From Pseudomonadota bacterium (lineage in GTDB: Bacteria; Pseudomonadota; Gammaproteobacteria; Burkholderiales; Thiobacteraceae): a DNA stretch of 64,000 bases. The notes below the pieces were generated by a model. It was not told the DNA's origin and did no database searches. It was given only the letters and a program-made list of their open reading frames with translations. Below are positions 27,877 to 36,945 of this stretch, one piece after another; position 1 is the stretch's first letter, and every line of letters begins with the position of its first letter. Position numbers and translations under genes: made by a program. The stretch lies in NCBI GenBank assembly GCA_021812385.1, contig JAKANO010000011.1, positions 1-64,000 of the forward strand, in the 5' to 3' direction.

Positions 27877-28233
27877 CTAGCCTTGTGCTGTCGCTTGGCC
27901 GGCGGTTAGGCCAAGACGGTCGGAACCTTCTTGAATCTCCGCCAGCAAGGTGAGACTGAGTTTGGAATCGTTATTTTCGCCTGCCGTCCATTGGATCGGT
28001 AGCGCGACGATGAAACCTTGTACGCCGGCTGGTGCTGGACTTGCTTTCGCTTTTTTCCAATCTGTCATGCTCAAAATCATCACACTGCGGCCAGCGCCAT
28101 CGGTATAACTGCTCTGCGATAAGCCCTGCTGCAAGGGCAGCAAGGCGGCATCCATTTGCACAATCGAATTTTTTAGGGTTTCTTCAAACGCTGGGGTGCC
28201 CCAGGCGTTTAATACTGTTGTGAGTTGCAGCAT
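27877..28233 (-). CDS. Small T6SS-island protein, copy 2 (118 residues)
   Basis: A 118-residue protein started at the ATG 28233, matching the start of its paralogue at 26130-26474. Its first 56 residues are almost the same as in the paralogue; the rest (DWKKAKASPAPAGVQGFIVA, LPIQWTAGENNDSKLSLTLL) differs completely. It is directly upstream of a Tli4-like lipoprotein gene with two bases between. A relic of a third immunity gene lies immediately upstream. Function unknown. Confidence 0.72.
   Translation of the reverse strand: MLQLTTVLNAWGTPAFEETLKNSIVQMDAALLPLQQGLSQSSYTDGAGRSVMILSMTDWKKAKASPAPAGVQGFIVALPIQWTAGENNDSKLSLTLLAEIQEGSDRLGLTAGQATAQG
28066..28233. repeat. 168-bp near-identical direct repeat, copy B
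   Basis: Partner of 26307-26474 (four mismatches in 168 bases). Both copies sit in the same orientation about 1.76 kb apart and flank a Tli4-like immunity gene, so homologous recombination between them would delete that gene. Confidence 0.9.
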
Positions 28234-28260
28234 ATGGCTTTCACGCGCTCGATGGAGTGA

Positions 28261-28449
28261 TGTATTCATGGAAGTATTGCAAATTGCGCCCGAGGCAGAA
28301 GGTTTTCATGTTCTTGGTGAGTTCGGTCTCGCCATGATTCCGCTTGGGATGCTGAAGCGTGTTTTGCTCCGTGAGTATGCGGCTGGGCTTGTCGCGGCAA
28401 GCACGGCAAGCATGAATAAGGTTTGCTTTCTATGGAATCGCTGCGACAT
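28261..28449 (-). pseudogene. Relic of a third Tli4-like immunity gene
   Basis: On the minus strand an ATG at 28449 opens a signal-peptide-like start (MSQRFHRKQTLFMLAVLAAT), then the frame shifts; the shifted frame reads TELTKNMKTFCLGRN, the same head as TELTKNMKTVCLGRY in the gene at 28502-29533. DNA 28286-28328 matches 29381-29423 with two differences. Nothing of the rest of the gene remains. It is thus a truncated, frameshifted immunity gene. Confidence 0.75.
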
Positions 28450-28501
28450 ATCGAATTTTGTTTACCAAGGGCATCAGATATCCGGGAAACTAAATTCCAA
28501 A

Positions 28502-29533
28502 TTAGAACGCACCTGGCCTAGGACGAATGCTTTTCAGAACTGCATCCCAGAGGGCTAGGGCTTCTTCATTCGTAAGCGTTTTGGTTTTGTCATCTGCATT
28601 CGGTTTAAGCGGTCGCTGCATATCCATTTCGATTTTGAAGGTCGGTGATTTAGGCGTCGCATCGCCATAGACTTCCGCCTTGGCGTTGAAGTTTTCAATA
28701 TTTTTATCCGGCAAGACGCTGACGTATTCCTGACCCTTGCGGCCATCGATAGTGACTTCTGCGCGTCTTATGGGTTTGAAGGTAATCCCAAATACTTCCC
28801 CTGCCATGGTGTTGGCACGATCAACGCGATCCCACATGGTTTGGCCGGGTTCGCGTGGGCCGGAGGTTTCGGATTTGATGGAGATTACGATATCGGGACT
28901 TTCTAAGTGGATGCCACCGGTGAAATTTTCCCTTTCGTAAGATTTTCCTGTAATGAGACCATTTTTAATACAAGCTCCCATAACTTTGGGAATGTCATCA
29001 AGATTCCGTGAAACTAATTGTTGGGCAAGCCGGGCAACTAATTTCTTGGTTTTTGAAATATATTCTTCAGAGGCGTCATTGCTGATTTTCCATTCATCTT
29101 TGCCTAACCGAACTGATGTTTCCACCCAAGTTATACGAGTCGTTGTTTCATTTCCACGGTAAGCGAATAGTCGCTGTTTGCTTTCGTTTATATCCATCAC
29201 CTCACGCAAGCGTGTCCCTTCTGTTTCATGCTTGGCTGTACGTAGTTCTGCCTCGCGCATTTTCACTTTTTCTTTGAAAGCAATCTCGCTGGGAGAAGTG
29301 CCAATATATTCAATTTTAATACTGTCCATCTCTGCGGTACCGATTGAAAATTCCGCTTTGGCAGGTATATCGATCAAATAGCGCCCGAGGCAGACGGTTT
29401 TCATGTTCTTGGTGAGTTCAGTCATGGCATGTTCTCGTTTTGGATTGTGGATGCTGTATTGGTGCCAGCCGTAGGTGCTAAATGTAGTTGCGAGCAATGC
29501 AGTTGCAGCAATAAATAAATAACGTTGTTTCAT
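28502..29533 (-). CDS. Tli4-like membrane-anchored immunity protein
   Basis: A 343-residue protein with an N-terminal hydrophobic segment (YLFIAATALLATTFSTYGW) and no lipobox, so a membrane anchor or signal peptide. The motif KNMKTVCLGRYLIDIPAKAE marks the Tli4-type family. The second half has ITFKPIRRAEVTIDGRKGQE and ends DAVLKSIRPRPGAF, like Tli4 C-terminal domains. It starts eight bases after the lipase gene, the standard place for the cognate immunity gene. It should protect the periplasm against the lipase effector encoded just upstream. Confidence 0.78.
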   Translation of the reverse strand: MKQRYLFIAATALLATTFSTYGWHQYSIHNPKREHAMTELTKNMKTVCLGRYLIDIPAKAEFSIGTAEMDSIKIEYIGTSPSEIAFKEKVKMREAELRTAKHETEGTRLREVMDINESKQRLFAYRGNETTTRITWVETSVRLGKDEWKISNDASEEYISKTKKLVARLAQQLVSRNLDDIPKVMGACIKNGLITGKSYERENFTGGIHLESPDIVISIKSETSGPREPGQTMWDRVDRANTMAGEVFGITFKPIRRAEVTIDGRKGQEYVSVLPDKNIENFNAKAEVYGDATPKSPTFKIEMDMQRPLKPNADDKTKTLTNEEALALWDAVLKSIRPRPGAF

Positions 29534-29541
29534 AAACAGTC

Positions 29542-31338
29542 TCAGGTCAGGTTTTCGCTTACCAGGCGTGCAACGCCATAAGCAACTAATTCCTGCGTGC
29601 GCCGATCTTGATAACTGCCTTGGTGATCATAGCCCGTGTGTGCCGCAACCAATTCGGCCTTTTGCGCTAAAGCCGCGCCGGAGTGCCTCGGAACTGTGCC
29701 ATCGCCAGCTTCATCCTGATTGGCCATTTTGAAGTGTGCGTGATGGTAACTTCTGCTTTCATGCATCCATACATCTTGCATACTCACGACCCCTGAGGTG
29801 TTTTCATTTGCGCGGCCAGTAATCGGGTTTGCCATTAAATAGCCTGGTGTAGTGGGTTGCCAGTGTATCGTGCCATATGCACGGTACTGTTTGTTGTCAG
29901 CGCCGAAGTGGATATGTGTATGGGAATGAGCGCTATCTGATACTTTATTATGATATGCCTTGGCAAAATTCAAGTTGTCTAGGTAAAGATCCCATGCCTT
30001 TGCCGTGTCCTCTGGGGCAGAATTTTTTTTTGGATCCACCCATTCCGGATTCATCAATCGCCACCAGGCCTCTTTTTCCGAATAAATTTCCTCATAGGGA
30101 TCGGACTCTGGCAGGCGCTTGAGCAATTTCTCAGAATTATCACGAACTTCCAGCCACCCCATGCCATACAGCTTGCTTGGGAGTAGTTGCAACGCCCCCG
30201 GGCTATTACTAAAAACCGCAGCCACTTCCGGCCCATCCGCGCCCAAGATTTTAGATGTGATGCCATCTCTGCTGAGATAGCTACTGCCCTCAAAGCCCGC
30301 GTGGCAGCGCCGGTAGGCTGCCGCCGCGCCATGTGTCGGCATCACGCCATGAATCACGCCGACCACTTTATCCGCTGCCTTGCCGATTTCTGGATGTACT
30401 GCCGCGCGCGCAGCCAGGCCGCCCATCGAGTGCGTGACGAGGATGACTTTTTCGCAGTCGTATCCAAGATTTTTGTAATGCGCTATAAATTCATCGATCT
30501 TGGACGCCAGCATCTTGCCGCTATCAATATTCGATTGCAGCCAGTTATAGCCCACGGCATGCACAGGATACCAATAGCGTGCGGCTTTTTTGACATCGTC
30601 TGGGGTCAGTGGTTTATCGCCTTGCGTGATACCCCAGTCGACAAACTCGGAATGGTTACCCATCCGGTTGGTGGGTAGTTGTCGACTTCGCTTGATGATG
30701 ACGTCGCTCCAGAAATCATTGAGATCGCCGCGCCAATACATTTGATTGAGATTTTTTTCGAGAAAGCCAAGTACTTTCCCATAACTGCTCACCATGACGG
30801 TGCCCCAACCGCGCCGTTTCATTTCGCGCACAAAGCTTTGTTTGCGCTCTGCACCGCGCTGCTTTGCCATGCGCATGTCTGCGGGAGACTCGAACGTAAA
30901 GAGCTCCAGCGCATCGTCGAGATCGGCACTATCGTCGATTTCGGTATTGGCAGGATCAAGTAGACGGCGCCGTTCGTATGCTTCGAGAGAAAAATATTTC
31001 AGTCCCATAAATGATTTATCGTCGGGCCTCCAGGCAAAGTCGCCCCATGGCTCTTTTTCAACATCTACGGGTGGGCCGAAAAGTTTAAGTTTGCGGGTGA
31101 TGGATTTTATAAACTGCTTATCTTCAAATCCATCTGGCAATTTTTTCAGCTTAAGGTTGGAACCCATGATCCCAGGAACAAAAATAACGGGTACTACTTT
31201 CTCCGGCGGCACGATGACCGCATAGCGCTTAGTATCCGAGGTCGTGGTAAAAGGTGCATCTGCCACTGGCCTACCTTTTTCATCGTAACTGACTGGCGCA
31301 ATGTGGTAGGTATCGAAAGGATTCTTTGGATTTTCCAT
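29542..31338 (-). CDS. T6SS lipase effector (Tle type, alpha/beta hydrolase)
   Basis: A 598-residue alpha/beta hydrolase without signal peptide. An LCAT/PGAP1-like start (VVPVIFVPGIMGSNLKLK) gives the oxyanion region, and the nucleophile elbow is T-H-S304-M-G-G, where the first Gly of GxSxG is Thr. A catalytic Asp/His pair is probable in the region with DEAGDGTVPRHSG. Position between vgrG and Tli4-like immunity genes marks it as a type VI phospholipase/lipase effector, most like the Tle4 group; it would cleave membrane lipids of competitors in the periplasm. The exact Tle class is uncertain. Confidence 0.82.
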   Translation of the reverse strand: MENPKNPFDTYHIAPVSYDEKGRPVADAPFTTTSDTKRYAVIVPPEKVVPVIFVPGIMGSNLKLKKLPDGFEDKQFIKSITRKLKLFGPPVDVEKEPWGDFAWRPDDKSFMGLKYFSLEAYERRRLLDPANTEIDDSADLDDALELFTFESPADMRMAKQRGAERKQSFVREMKRRGWGTVMVSSYGKVLGFLEKNLNQMYWRGDLNDFWSDVIIKRSRQLPTNRMGNHSEFVDWGITQGDKPLTPDDVKKAARYWYPVHAVGYNWLQSNIDSGKMLASKIDEFIAHYKNLGYDCEKVILVTHSMGGLAARAAVHPEIGKAADKVVGVIHGVMPTHGAAAAYRRCHAGFEGSSYLSRDGITSKILGADGPEVAAVFSNSPGALQLLPSKLYGMGWLEVRDNSEKLLKRLPESDPYEEIYSEKEAWWRLMNPEWVDPKKNSAPEDTAKAWDLYLDNLNFAKAYHNKVSDSAHSHTHIHFGADNKQYRAYGTIHWQPTTPGYLMANPITGRANENTSGVVSMQDVWMHESRSYHHAHFKMANQDEAGDGTVPRHSGAALAQKAELVAAHTGYDHQGSYQDRRTQELVAYGVARLVSENLT

Positions 31339-31392
31339 TTGGGTGTCTTTGTGGTGAATTATCGAGCTATGCGCGAATCAATTCTTGAGTTG

Positions 31393-34167
31393 TTACGACT
31401 GATCCGGGCCGAGCACCTTGATTTGGTACCGCCCAGAAAGTGCAGCTTTTTTTATTCCAGTTCTACCTTGTGCATCGGTCACGCCTTGTATCTTTCCACC
31501 ATCTTCAAAATTTAGAATGAATTTACGATTTGCAACAGGCTCACCGTTATCGAGAAACAGTGCAAACTCTTGATCGAATGCAATTTGCGACTGCGGAAAG
31601 GTTTGTGCAGCAACCCCCAAACTCACCGGCCCCTCAATCACCAACTTCGCGCACTTGATCGACACCATCCCTGGCGCGTGGATGTCGATATTGCCGCCGC
31701 CCAGCTTCACGTAGCCGCCGCCCGAGGTCATGGTGATGTCTTTGGGCGCAAGCATGGTGACGTCTTTGTTGATCGCGGTCATTTTGATGGCTTGATCGGC
31801 GGTGATTTCGATCTCGCCGCTTTGCGCTTGCATCTGTATCTTGCCCTTAGCGGCGATCAGCTTCAGGGTTTCTTTGATTTTGTCGCTGCCGGCCACGAAC
31901 AAACTCATCGATTCGCCGACGTTGTGAATCCAGCGCCGCGCAGTGGTTTGGTTGGTGTCGCGTTGCGCAACTTGGTCGAAGTTGGTGCCGGTGGAAAGCG
32001 TTGCGGCGTTGGGGGTGACGATGGCGATGCCGGCGGGTGCGCTCATGGCGAGGATGGGCTGGCCGCCGGGTTGATCTTTGTTGCCGCTCTTATTTTCTTT
32101 ATCGGTATTGCTGCCTTTCTCCAAGCTCGCAATCGCATCCAGCAAATGCTGCTGATGGCCGGTGTTGCTTTTATTACCCGGCGCTTTGTCGTCCTTGACG
32201 AGTTGATTGCCCCTGCCGGTCTCGGTTTGGTTCGCGAGCTGGTGCACGGCGTTATCGCTCAGGGTATTGGCCAGATCGTTGGCGGCATGCAGGCTGCTTA
32301 GCAGTTCTTGGCGGTCGAGTTGACGGCCGCTGGCGTTCCTGCGCGCATCGGTGCTGATGAGCATGCCTTGGGCGGCGCGCAGTGCGCCGGCGGCATCGGT
32401 TCTGAGCTCGAAGCCTTCGCCTCGGGGTTCGCCCTTGCCTTCGGCTCTTGGGTGGATCAGGTAGCCTTGATTGAGTTGGGTCTTGGCGTGCTCAGAACTC
32501 AGTTTTATCCGCGTCTCGCCGGTGCTGTCGTCCAGCAACAGTTCGTTGTAAAAATTGCCGCGGTATTCTTTGGTTTTTATACCCGATAGCGTCTTGTTGG
32601 CGGGGAGGGTGCCGGCGCCGCTGAAGGTCGGCGGCAGGTGCCGGCCGTTGTGCGTCACGCCCATCACCATGGGGCGGTCGATGTCGTTTTCGATGAAGCC
32701 GACTTGCACTTCCTGGCCCACCCGCGGGATTTGCTGGCAGCCCCAGTTGGCCCCGGCCCAGGAGTACATCACGCGCACCCAGGTGGAGCAACGCTCATCC
32801 AGGTTTGCGGTGTCTTGCGGATGATCTTGCGGGCGTTGCCAGTGGAATTGCAGTTTGATGCGGCCGTGTTCGTCGGTGTGGATTTCTTCGTCCTGCGGGC
32901 CGACTACGGTCGCGCTCTGCCGGCCGGACGCGGTTGGCTTGGCGTGTGCGTCGGTGTATGCGGGGACGATGGGGATGCCGCGGCGCACGGCTTTGAAGCT
33001 GTTTTGGTAAGGAGCGTGATTGGGCGATCGGTGATCGGTGATTGCGCGGCTGCCCAGTTCGCCCGGCAGATTGTTTTGCGCTTGGAAGTCGAGTTCGGTC
33101 ACCACGAACTCGCGCTCGCCGGCGGCGTCTTGATCGTGCACCGGATGATTGTCGAGCTGGAACCAAGCGCCGCTGCTCAGGCCGCGCACATTGCTCTCGC
33201 CCATGAAACTTTTGGCTTGCAGATCGCGCGCGCTTTGGCGCAGGTCGGCATAGCGTTGCACTTCATCCCAGTTGGCGCCGTAGTAGGCGGTTTGCGGGTC
33301 GTACCATTCCAGGCTGCGCTGGGCTTGGCTGGCGGCGTCGCCGCTGGCAATGCGCGTCATGGAGCGCGCCATTTGCGTGGTGACGGGCTGGTAGTCGTAG
33401 CTGGCCAGCCCAGTCATGCCGGCGGAGACCTGGCGCGCGCCCAGCCATTGGGTCAGGCTGTCGCTTTGTTCGGTGCTGCTATCGCGGTGAAAGCGGATGT
33501 TCTGCTGGCTTTGCGGACTTAAGCGATACACATCATCGAACAACACCAGCGTGTGCATCGGGCTGTTGTCGTCGTCGCTGAAGGTGAAGGTGTAGCTGAT
33601 GCCTTCTTCGCACAGCAGGCGCTCGATAAAAGCCAGATCGCTCTCGCGGTATTGCAGGCAGTAAGAGCGCTGCGGATATTCTTTGTCGAGCTGGGTGTCG
33701 AGCTTGAAGCTGGCTTGGATCACCGGGTTGGCGGCGCGGTGTTCGTTGAGGATGGCGGTGACGATTTCCGGCACGCTCAGGTCTTGGAAGGCGCGGCTGT
33801 TCGTGCGCAGCGCCAGCAGCGCGAGCGCGGGCTCAAGCGTCAGGCTGTAGTTGGCGAAGCCGCCGTCGGCTCCGAGTTGTTTGGCGTCGGTGACGATGCC
33901 GCTGATATGGCGCTGCGCACCATCGGCTTGCAGGATGCCGATCTCGACGATCTGGCCTTGGAAATGCTTGAGCTCTAAATGGGTGTCGGGGGAGAGGCAG
34001 GTCAGGGTATAGCGATAACAGCCGGAGAGTTGTTCGCGGCCGCTGAGCCGATCCGGCAGCAGCGCATCCTCGGCGATGCCCGAGCCGTCGGCGAAGCGCA
34101 GGGTGAGCAGGCGGGCATCTTGAGTAAAGGCGGAAGCGAAGGCGGCCAGGAGCGCGGCGTAGTCCAT
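31393..34167 (-). CDS. vgrG: Type VI secretion spike protein VgrG with C-terminal carrier-like extension
   Basis: A 924-residue TssI/VgrG. Residues about 1-390 correspond to gp27 (LRFADGSGIAEDALLPDRLS ... YRESDLAFIERLLCEEGISY), about 410-500 to the gp5 OB-fold (HTDEHGRIKLQFHW, RVGQEVQVGFIENDIDRPMV), and about 705-835 to the DUF2345 needle (GYVKLGGGNIDIHAPGMVSI). From about 850 a separate beta domain follows (FDQEFALFLDNGEPVANRKF, TDAQGRTGIKKAALSGRYQI) resembling the transthyretin-like module that docks Tle effectors. It heads the effector-immunity island; no other T6SS structural genes are in the window. Confidence 0.92.
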   Translation of the reverse strand: MDYAALLAAFASAFTQDARLLTLRFADGSGIAEDALLPDRLSGREQLSGCYRYTLTCLSPDTHLELKHFQGQIVEIGILQADGAQRHISGIVTDAKQLGADGGFANYSLTLEPALALLALRTNSRAFQDLSVPEIVTAILNEHRAANPVIQASFKLDTQLDKEYPQRSYCLQYRESDLAFIERLLCEEGISYTFTFSDDDNSPMHTLVLFDDVYRLSPQSQQNIRFHRDSSTEQSDSLTQWLGARQVSAGMTGLASYDYQPVTTQMARSMTRIASGDAASQAQRSLEWYDPQTAYYGANWDEVQRYADLRQSARDLQAKSFMGESNVRGLSSGAWFQLDNHPVHDQDAAGEREFVVTELDFQAQNNLPGELGSRAITDHRSPNHAPYQNSFKAVRRGIPIVPAYTDAHAKPTASGRQSATVVGPQDEEIHTDEHGRIKLQFHWQRPQDHPQDTANLDERCSTWVRVMYSWAGANWGCQQIPRVGQEVQVGFIENDIDRPMVMGVTHNGRHLPPTFSGAGTLPANKTLSGIKTKEYRGNFYNELLLDDSTGETRIKLSSEHAKTQLNQGYLIHPRAEGKGEPRGEGFELRTDAAGALRAAQGMLISTDARRNASGRQLDRQELLSSLHAANDLANTLSDNAVHQLANQTETGRGNQLVKDDKAPGNKSNTGHQQHLLDAIASLEKGSNTDKENKSGNKDQPGGQPILAMSAPAGIAIVTPNAATLSTGTNFDQVAQRDTNQTTARRWIHNVGESMSLFVAGSDKIKETLKLIAAKGKIQMQAQSGEIEITADQAIKMTAINKDVTMLAPKDITMTSGGGYVKLGGGNIDIHAPGMVSIKCAKLVIEGPVSLGVAAQTFPQSQIAFDQEFALFLDNGEPVANRKFILNFEDGGKIQGVTDAQGRTGIKKAALSGRYQIKVLGPDQS

Positions 34168-34468
34168 GAAAGTCCTTTCCCGAAAAATAAGCGGGATGCA
34201 CGGGGGATGACATTGTATTTTACGCGCCCAATTAACGCAATGGCATATTGTAATTTGAGATGCTGTAAATACTGCCTTTAAAGCGTTTTACTTGGATGGT
34301 TTGCGGGGTGATCGTGGTGGTGTTGCATCGTGAGTGGCAGGCGGAATGGCGACAGAATTAATAGCCGTTAATGTGTACGGTGAACTATTATCAAAACATA
34401 GTGGTGATGTTGCTCTGAAGCCTGTAAGCCCTCCACGATTTCATCCGTAAATAGTCCAGGAGCAAGAC
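34168..34468. other. Divergent intergenic region between vgrG and lipid A deacylase
   Basis: An AT-richer region containing promoters for the minus-strand T6SS island and the plus-strand deacylases. The right end carries CCAGGAGCAAGAC, the ribosome-binding site that decides the GTG start at 34469. No further gene is seen. Confidence 0.5.
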
Positions 34469-35056
34469 GTGATCCGGCAACAAACAAACAACAGAAAGCA
34501 AGCTCGCGCGGCAAGCCGCTGGCTGTTGTGCTTTGCCTTGATTGGCCTGGCGCGCGCGCCTGTGCAAGCCGAGCCGTTCGCCAGTGATTTGCCCATTCTG
34601 GCCCTAGGCGTATTGGCGCATGACCAAGGCCCGGCGAGCGATCACCATGAACATGGCATCGACCTGAATCTGGAGATGCAGTTTGCACCCCTGAATTTTT
34701 TCGGTTCACCGAGCCCGCACCTGGGCGCCACGCTGAATTTCAATGGAGCCACGAGCGCCGTTTATGCCGGCCTGACGTTCCCGCTTTATACATCGCCGCA
34801 TTGGTTTTTGGATGGCGCTATCGGCGCTGCCGTGCACAACGGCCCGCTGCACAAGGATTCCAGCAGTTGCCTACAGAATAGTGATTGCGGCTTTGGCTCG
34901 CGCGTATTGCCGCACTTGGGCTTGGATATCGGCTATCGTTTGGATGCCAAAGCGAAGGTTTCCTTGTTCTATGATCACATGTCGCATAAAGGAATCATCG
35001 GCGGCGAGAACGAAGGTATCGATCACATCGGCTTACGTTACTTGTGGGCCTACTAA
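34469..35056 (+). CDS. PagL-like lipid A 3-O-deacylase
   Basis: A 195-residue outer-membrane beta-barrel enzyme of the acyloxyacyl hydrolase (PagL) family, which removes the 3-O acyl chain of lipid A. GTG start with AGGAG seven bases upstream. After a signal peptide (WLLCFALIGLARAPVQA) there are eight likely strands. The C-terminal catalytic region is YDH170-M-S172-HKGIIGGENEGIDHIGLRY; H170 and S172 match the His-x-Ser of PagL, and E182 (or E180) is the likely acid. It lies 53 bases upstream of an LpxR-type deacylase. Confidence 0.82.
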   Translation: MIRQQTNNRKQARAASRWLLCFALIGLARAPVQAEPFASDLPILALGVLAHDQGPASDHHEHGIDLNLEMQFAPLNFFGSPSPHLGATLNFNGATSAVYAGLTFPLYTSPHWFLDGAIGAAVHNGPLHKDSSSCLQNSDCGFGSRVLPHLGLDIGYRLDAKAKVSLFYDHMSHKGIIGGENEGIDHIGLRYLWAY

Positions 35057-35109
35057 GCGATTGTCTTCTGAACACGCCTCATCTTTGCCACTGGAAAATA
35101 AATATCAAA

Positions 35110-36168
35110 ATGTTACTGCGTAGCGGTGCTGGTTTTGCGCTGGCAATGATGATGGCGGCAGTGTCCGCGTACGCGGAGGATGCGCCGGCCGCGGTTGCTC
35201 CAGCCGCCGAAATTAAAGAAGCGCTCAAGCGTTCACAGATCCAGTTATTTATCGAGAACGATAATTTCGCCGGCTCCGATCGCTATTACACCAACGGCTT
35301 TAAGCTGGGTTTGGGTGCTGAACTGCCGCTGCTGGGAAACCTGCTCAAGCCAATCCCGGAAGCGGTTCTCAATGTGCTGGGCCGGGCCGGGCCGTATGGC
35401 GAAACGCCGATCAACCATTTGGGATTTTTTATCGGCCAGAATCTTTACACCCCCCGAGATATCAGCATCGCCGAGAATCAGCCTTTCGATCGACCTTGGG
35501 CCGCCTGGCTTTATCTGGGCAGCGTGGTGCAACGCGTGCGCGGCGACCGGCTCGATACCGTCGAGTTGGATCTCGGCGTCGTCGGCCCGGCAGCGCTGGG
35601 TAAACCGGTGCAGTCCGGCTGGCATAGCCTGATCGGCGTGCGGCAGCCCAAGGGGTGGGCGAATCAAAGCGCCAGCGAGCCGGCGTTTATGCTTTCCTAC
35701 CTGCAAAAGCGCCGCTTCGGTAACGACACCATCCAGATTGTGCCGCACGCGGGCCTCACCGTCGGCACCGTGTTGACGCTGGCGCGCGCCGGCGCCATCG
35801 TCCGCATCGGCAACCGCATGACCGGCTTTGGTCCGGATTCCATCGAGCCCGGCGGCGCGATGCTGCAACCCACGCGCGATCAGGACAGCCCGGGAATGCA
35901 GGCCTGCTGCGAGTGGTATTTCTTCGCCGGCGGCGACTATCGCCTGGTGGCGCGCAATATTTTTCTCGATGGCCCGGCATTCCACGAAGGCCCAAATGTG
36001 AATCATCGCAATGCGGTGCACGACATCACCGGCGGCTTCGCGTTTCGCTATCGGCAACTCAACCTATCGCTGACGCACATCAACCGCAGCGAGGAATTCT
36101 CCACCGCGCAGGGCGGCGGCGGAAAGCAGGTGTTTTATTCGTTCAATGTCGGGTGGCAGTTTGAGTGA
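35110..36168 (+). CDS. LpxR-like lipid A 3'-O-deacylase (DUF2219)
   Basis: A 352-residue outer-membrane enzyme; the ATG at 35110 gives a proper signal peptide (LRSGAGFALAMMMAAVSAYA). The N-terminal motif FIENDNFAGSDRYYTNGFKL holds the Asn-Asp pair of LpxR, and GWHSLIGVRQPKGWANQ holds the catalytic His region. Further strands end in FSFNVGWQFE with a terminal aromatic typical of outer-membrane barrels. With PagL next to it, lipid A could lose acyl chains at both the 3 and 3' positions. Family assignment is strong, activity is inferred. Confidence 0.85.
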   Translation: MLLRSGAGFALAMMMAAVSAYAEDAPAAVAPAAEIKEALKRSQIQLFIENDNFAGSDRYYTNGFKLGLGAELPLLGNLLKPIPEAVLNVLGRAGPYGETPINHLGFFIGQNLYTPRDISIAENQPFDRPWAAWLYLGSVVQRVRGDRLDTVELDLGVVGPAALGKPVQSGWHSLIGVRQPKGWANQSASEPAFMLSYLQKRRFGNDTIQIVPHAGLTVGTVLTLARAGAIVRIGNRMTGFGPDSIEPGGAMLQPTRDQDSPGMQACCEWYFFAGGDYRLVARNIFLDGPAFHEGPNVNHRNAVHDITGGFAFRYRQLNLSLTHINRSEEFSTAQGGGGKQVFYSFNVGWQFE

Positions 36169-36187
36169 ATGGCGGCGGCGAATGCGG

Positions 36188-36727
36188 CTATTTCATTTTT
36201 GAAGTCGTTTTGACAGTCGGCCCGGCGATCATGAAGTTGCCGTTCCCGCGATGGTGCAGGGTCTGCGGTTCTTTGAGCCCGGGCACGATCCACGCTTGCA
36301 CCACTTCCAGAATAAAAAAGTTGTAGCTGTTGACGAGCTTGCGGTCGACGACTTTGCATTCCAGGTTGGCGTAACACTCATCGATCAGCGGCGCTTGCAC
36401 ACACTCTGCGGCAAGCGGCGTCAGGCCGAATTTTTTGAACTTGTCGATTTTCTTGCCGGAGCAATTGCCGATGCCCACGACTTGCTTGAGCAGCTCTGCG
36501 GTCGGAATATTGAACACGCATTGGCGCGACGCGTCGAGCAGATCGAAGCTGTAATTGCGCGCGCTGATCACGCAGCCGATCAGCGGCGGCTCGAACTCCA
36601 TCATGGTGTGCCAGGACTGCGTCATGATGTTGCTGCGGCCCTTGTGCGCGGTGGTGACTAACACCACCGGCCCGGTTTCGAGTAAACCATACACTTTGGA
36701 TAAGGGCAGCGATCTGCGTTTGGGCAT
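36188..36727 (-). CDS. Flavin reductase-like FMN-binding protein
   Basis: A 179-residue protein of the flavin reductase-like split-barrel family. ATG 36727 is preferred over GTG/ATG codons just upstream because GGAGTACAGG precedes it. Typical features: KVYGLLETGPVVLVTTAHKG, SNIMTQSWHTMMEFEPPLIG, SARNYSFDLLDASRQCVFNI. It probably binds FMN and either reduces it with NAD(P)H or uses it as cofactor. It converges with the LpxR gene. A short piece similar to its C-terminus occurs at 50118-50165. Confidence 0.87.
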   Translation of the reverse strand: MPKRRSLPLSKVYGLLETGPVVLVTTAHKGRSNIMTQSWHTMMEFEPPLIGCVISARNYSFDLLDASRQCVFNIPTAELLKQVVGIGNCSGKKIDKFKKFGLTPLAAECVQAPLIDECYANLECKVVDRKLVNSYNFFILEVVQAWIVPGLKEPQTLHHRGNGNFMIAGPTVKTTSKMK

Positions 36728-36945
36728 CCTGTACTCCATCACAATTGGGCCGCAAAACTTGAACGTGAATGAGCGCGGCCAACTGTTTCAATATAGTTGT
36801 TGGATGCGGGAGTTACAGGTGCATTTTCCAATCGTCAATAGGCCTTACGTCATAGGCATTTTCTATTGAAAAGACATTGCCATGAGCTACAAACAAACAG
36901 TGAAGCGTGCGTTACGTTAACCAACGACTGGGAGGAGACAACAAT

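Noticed and set aside
26130..34167. Complete type VI secretion gene cluster
   Set aside because: Only VgrG, effector and immunity-type genes are present; no sheath, Hcp, baseplate, membrane complex or ClpV gene lies in the window.
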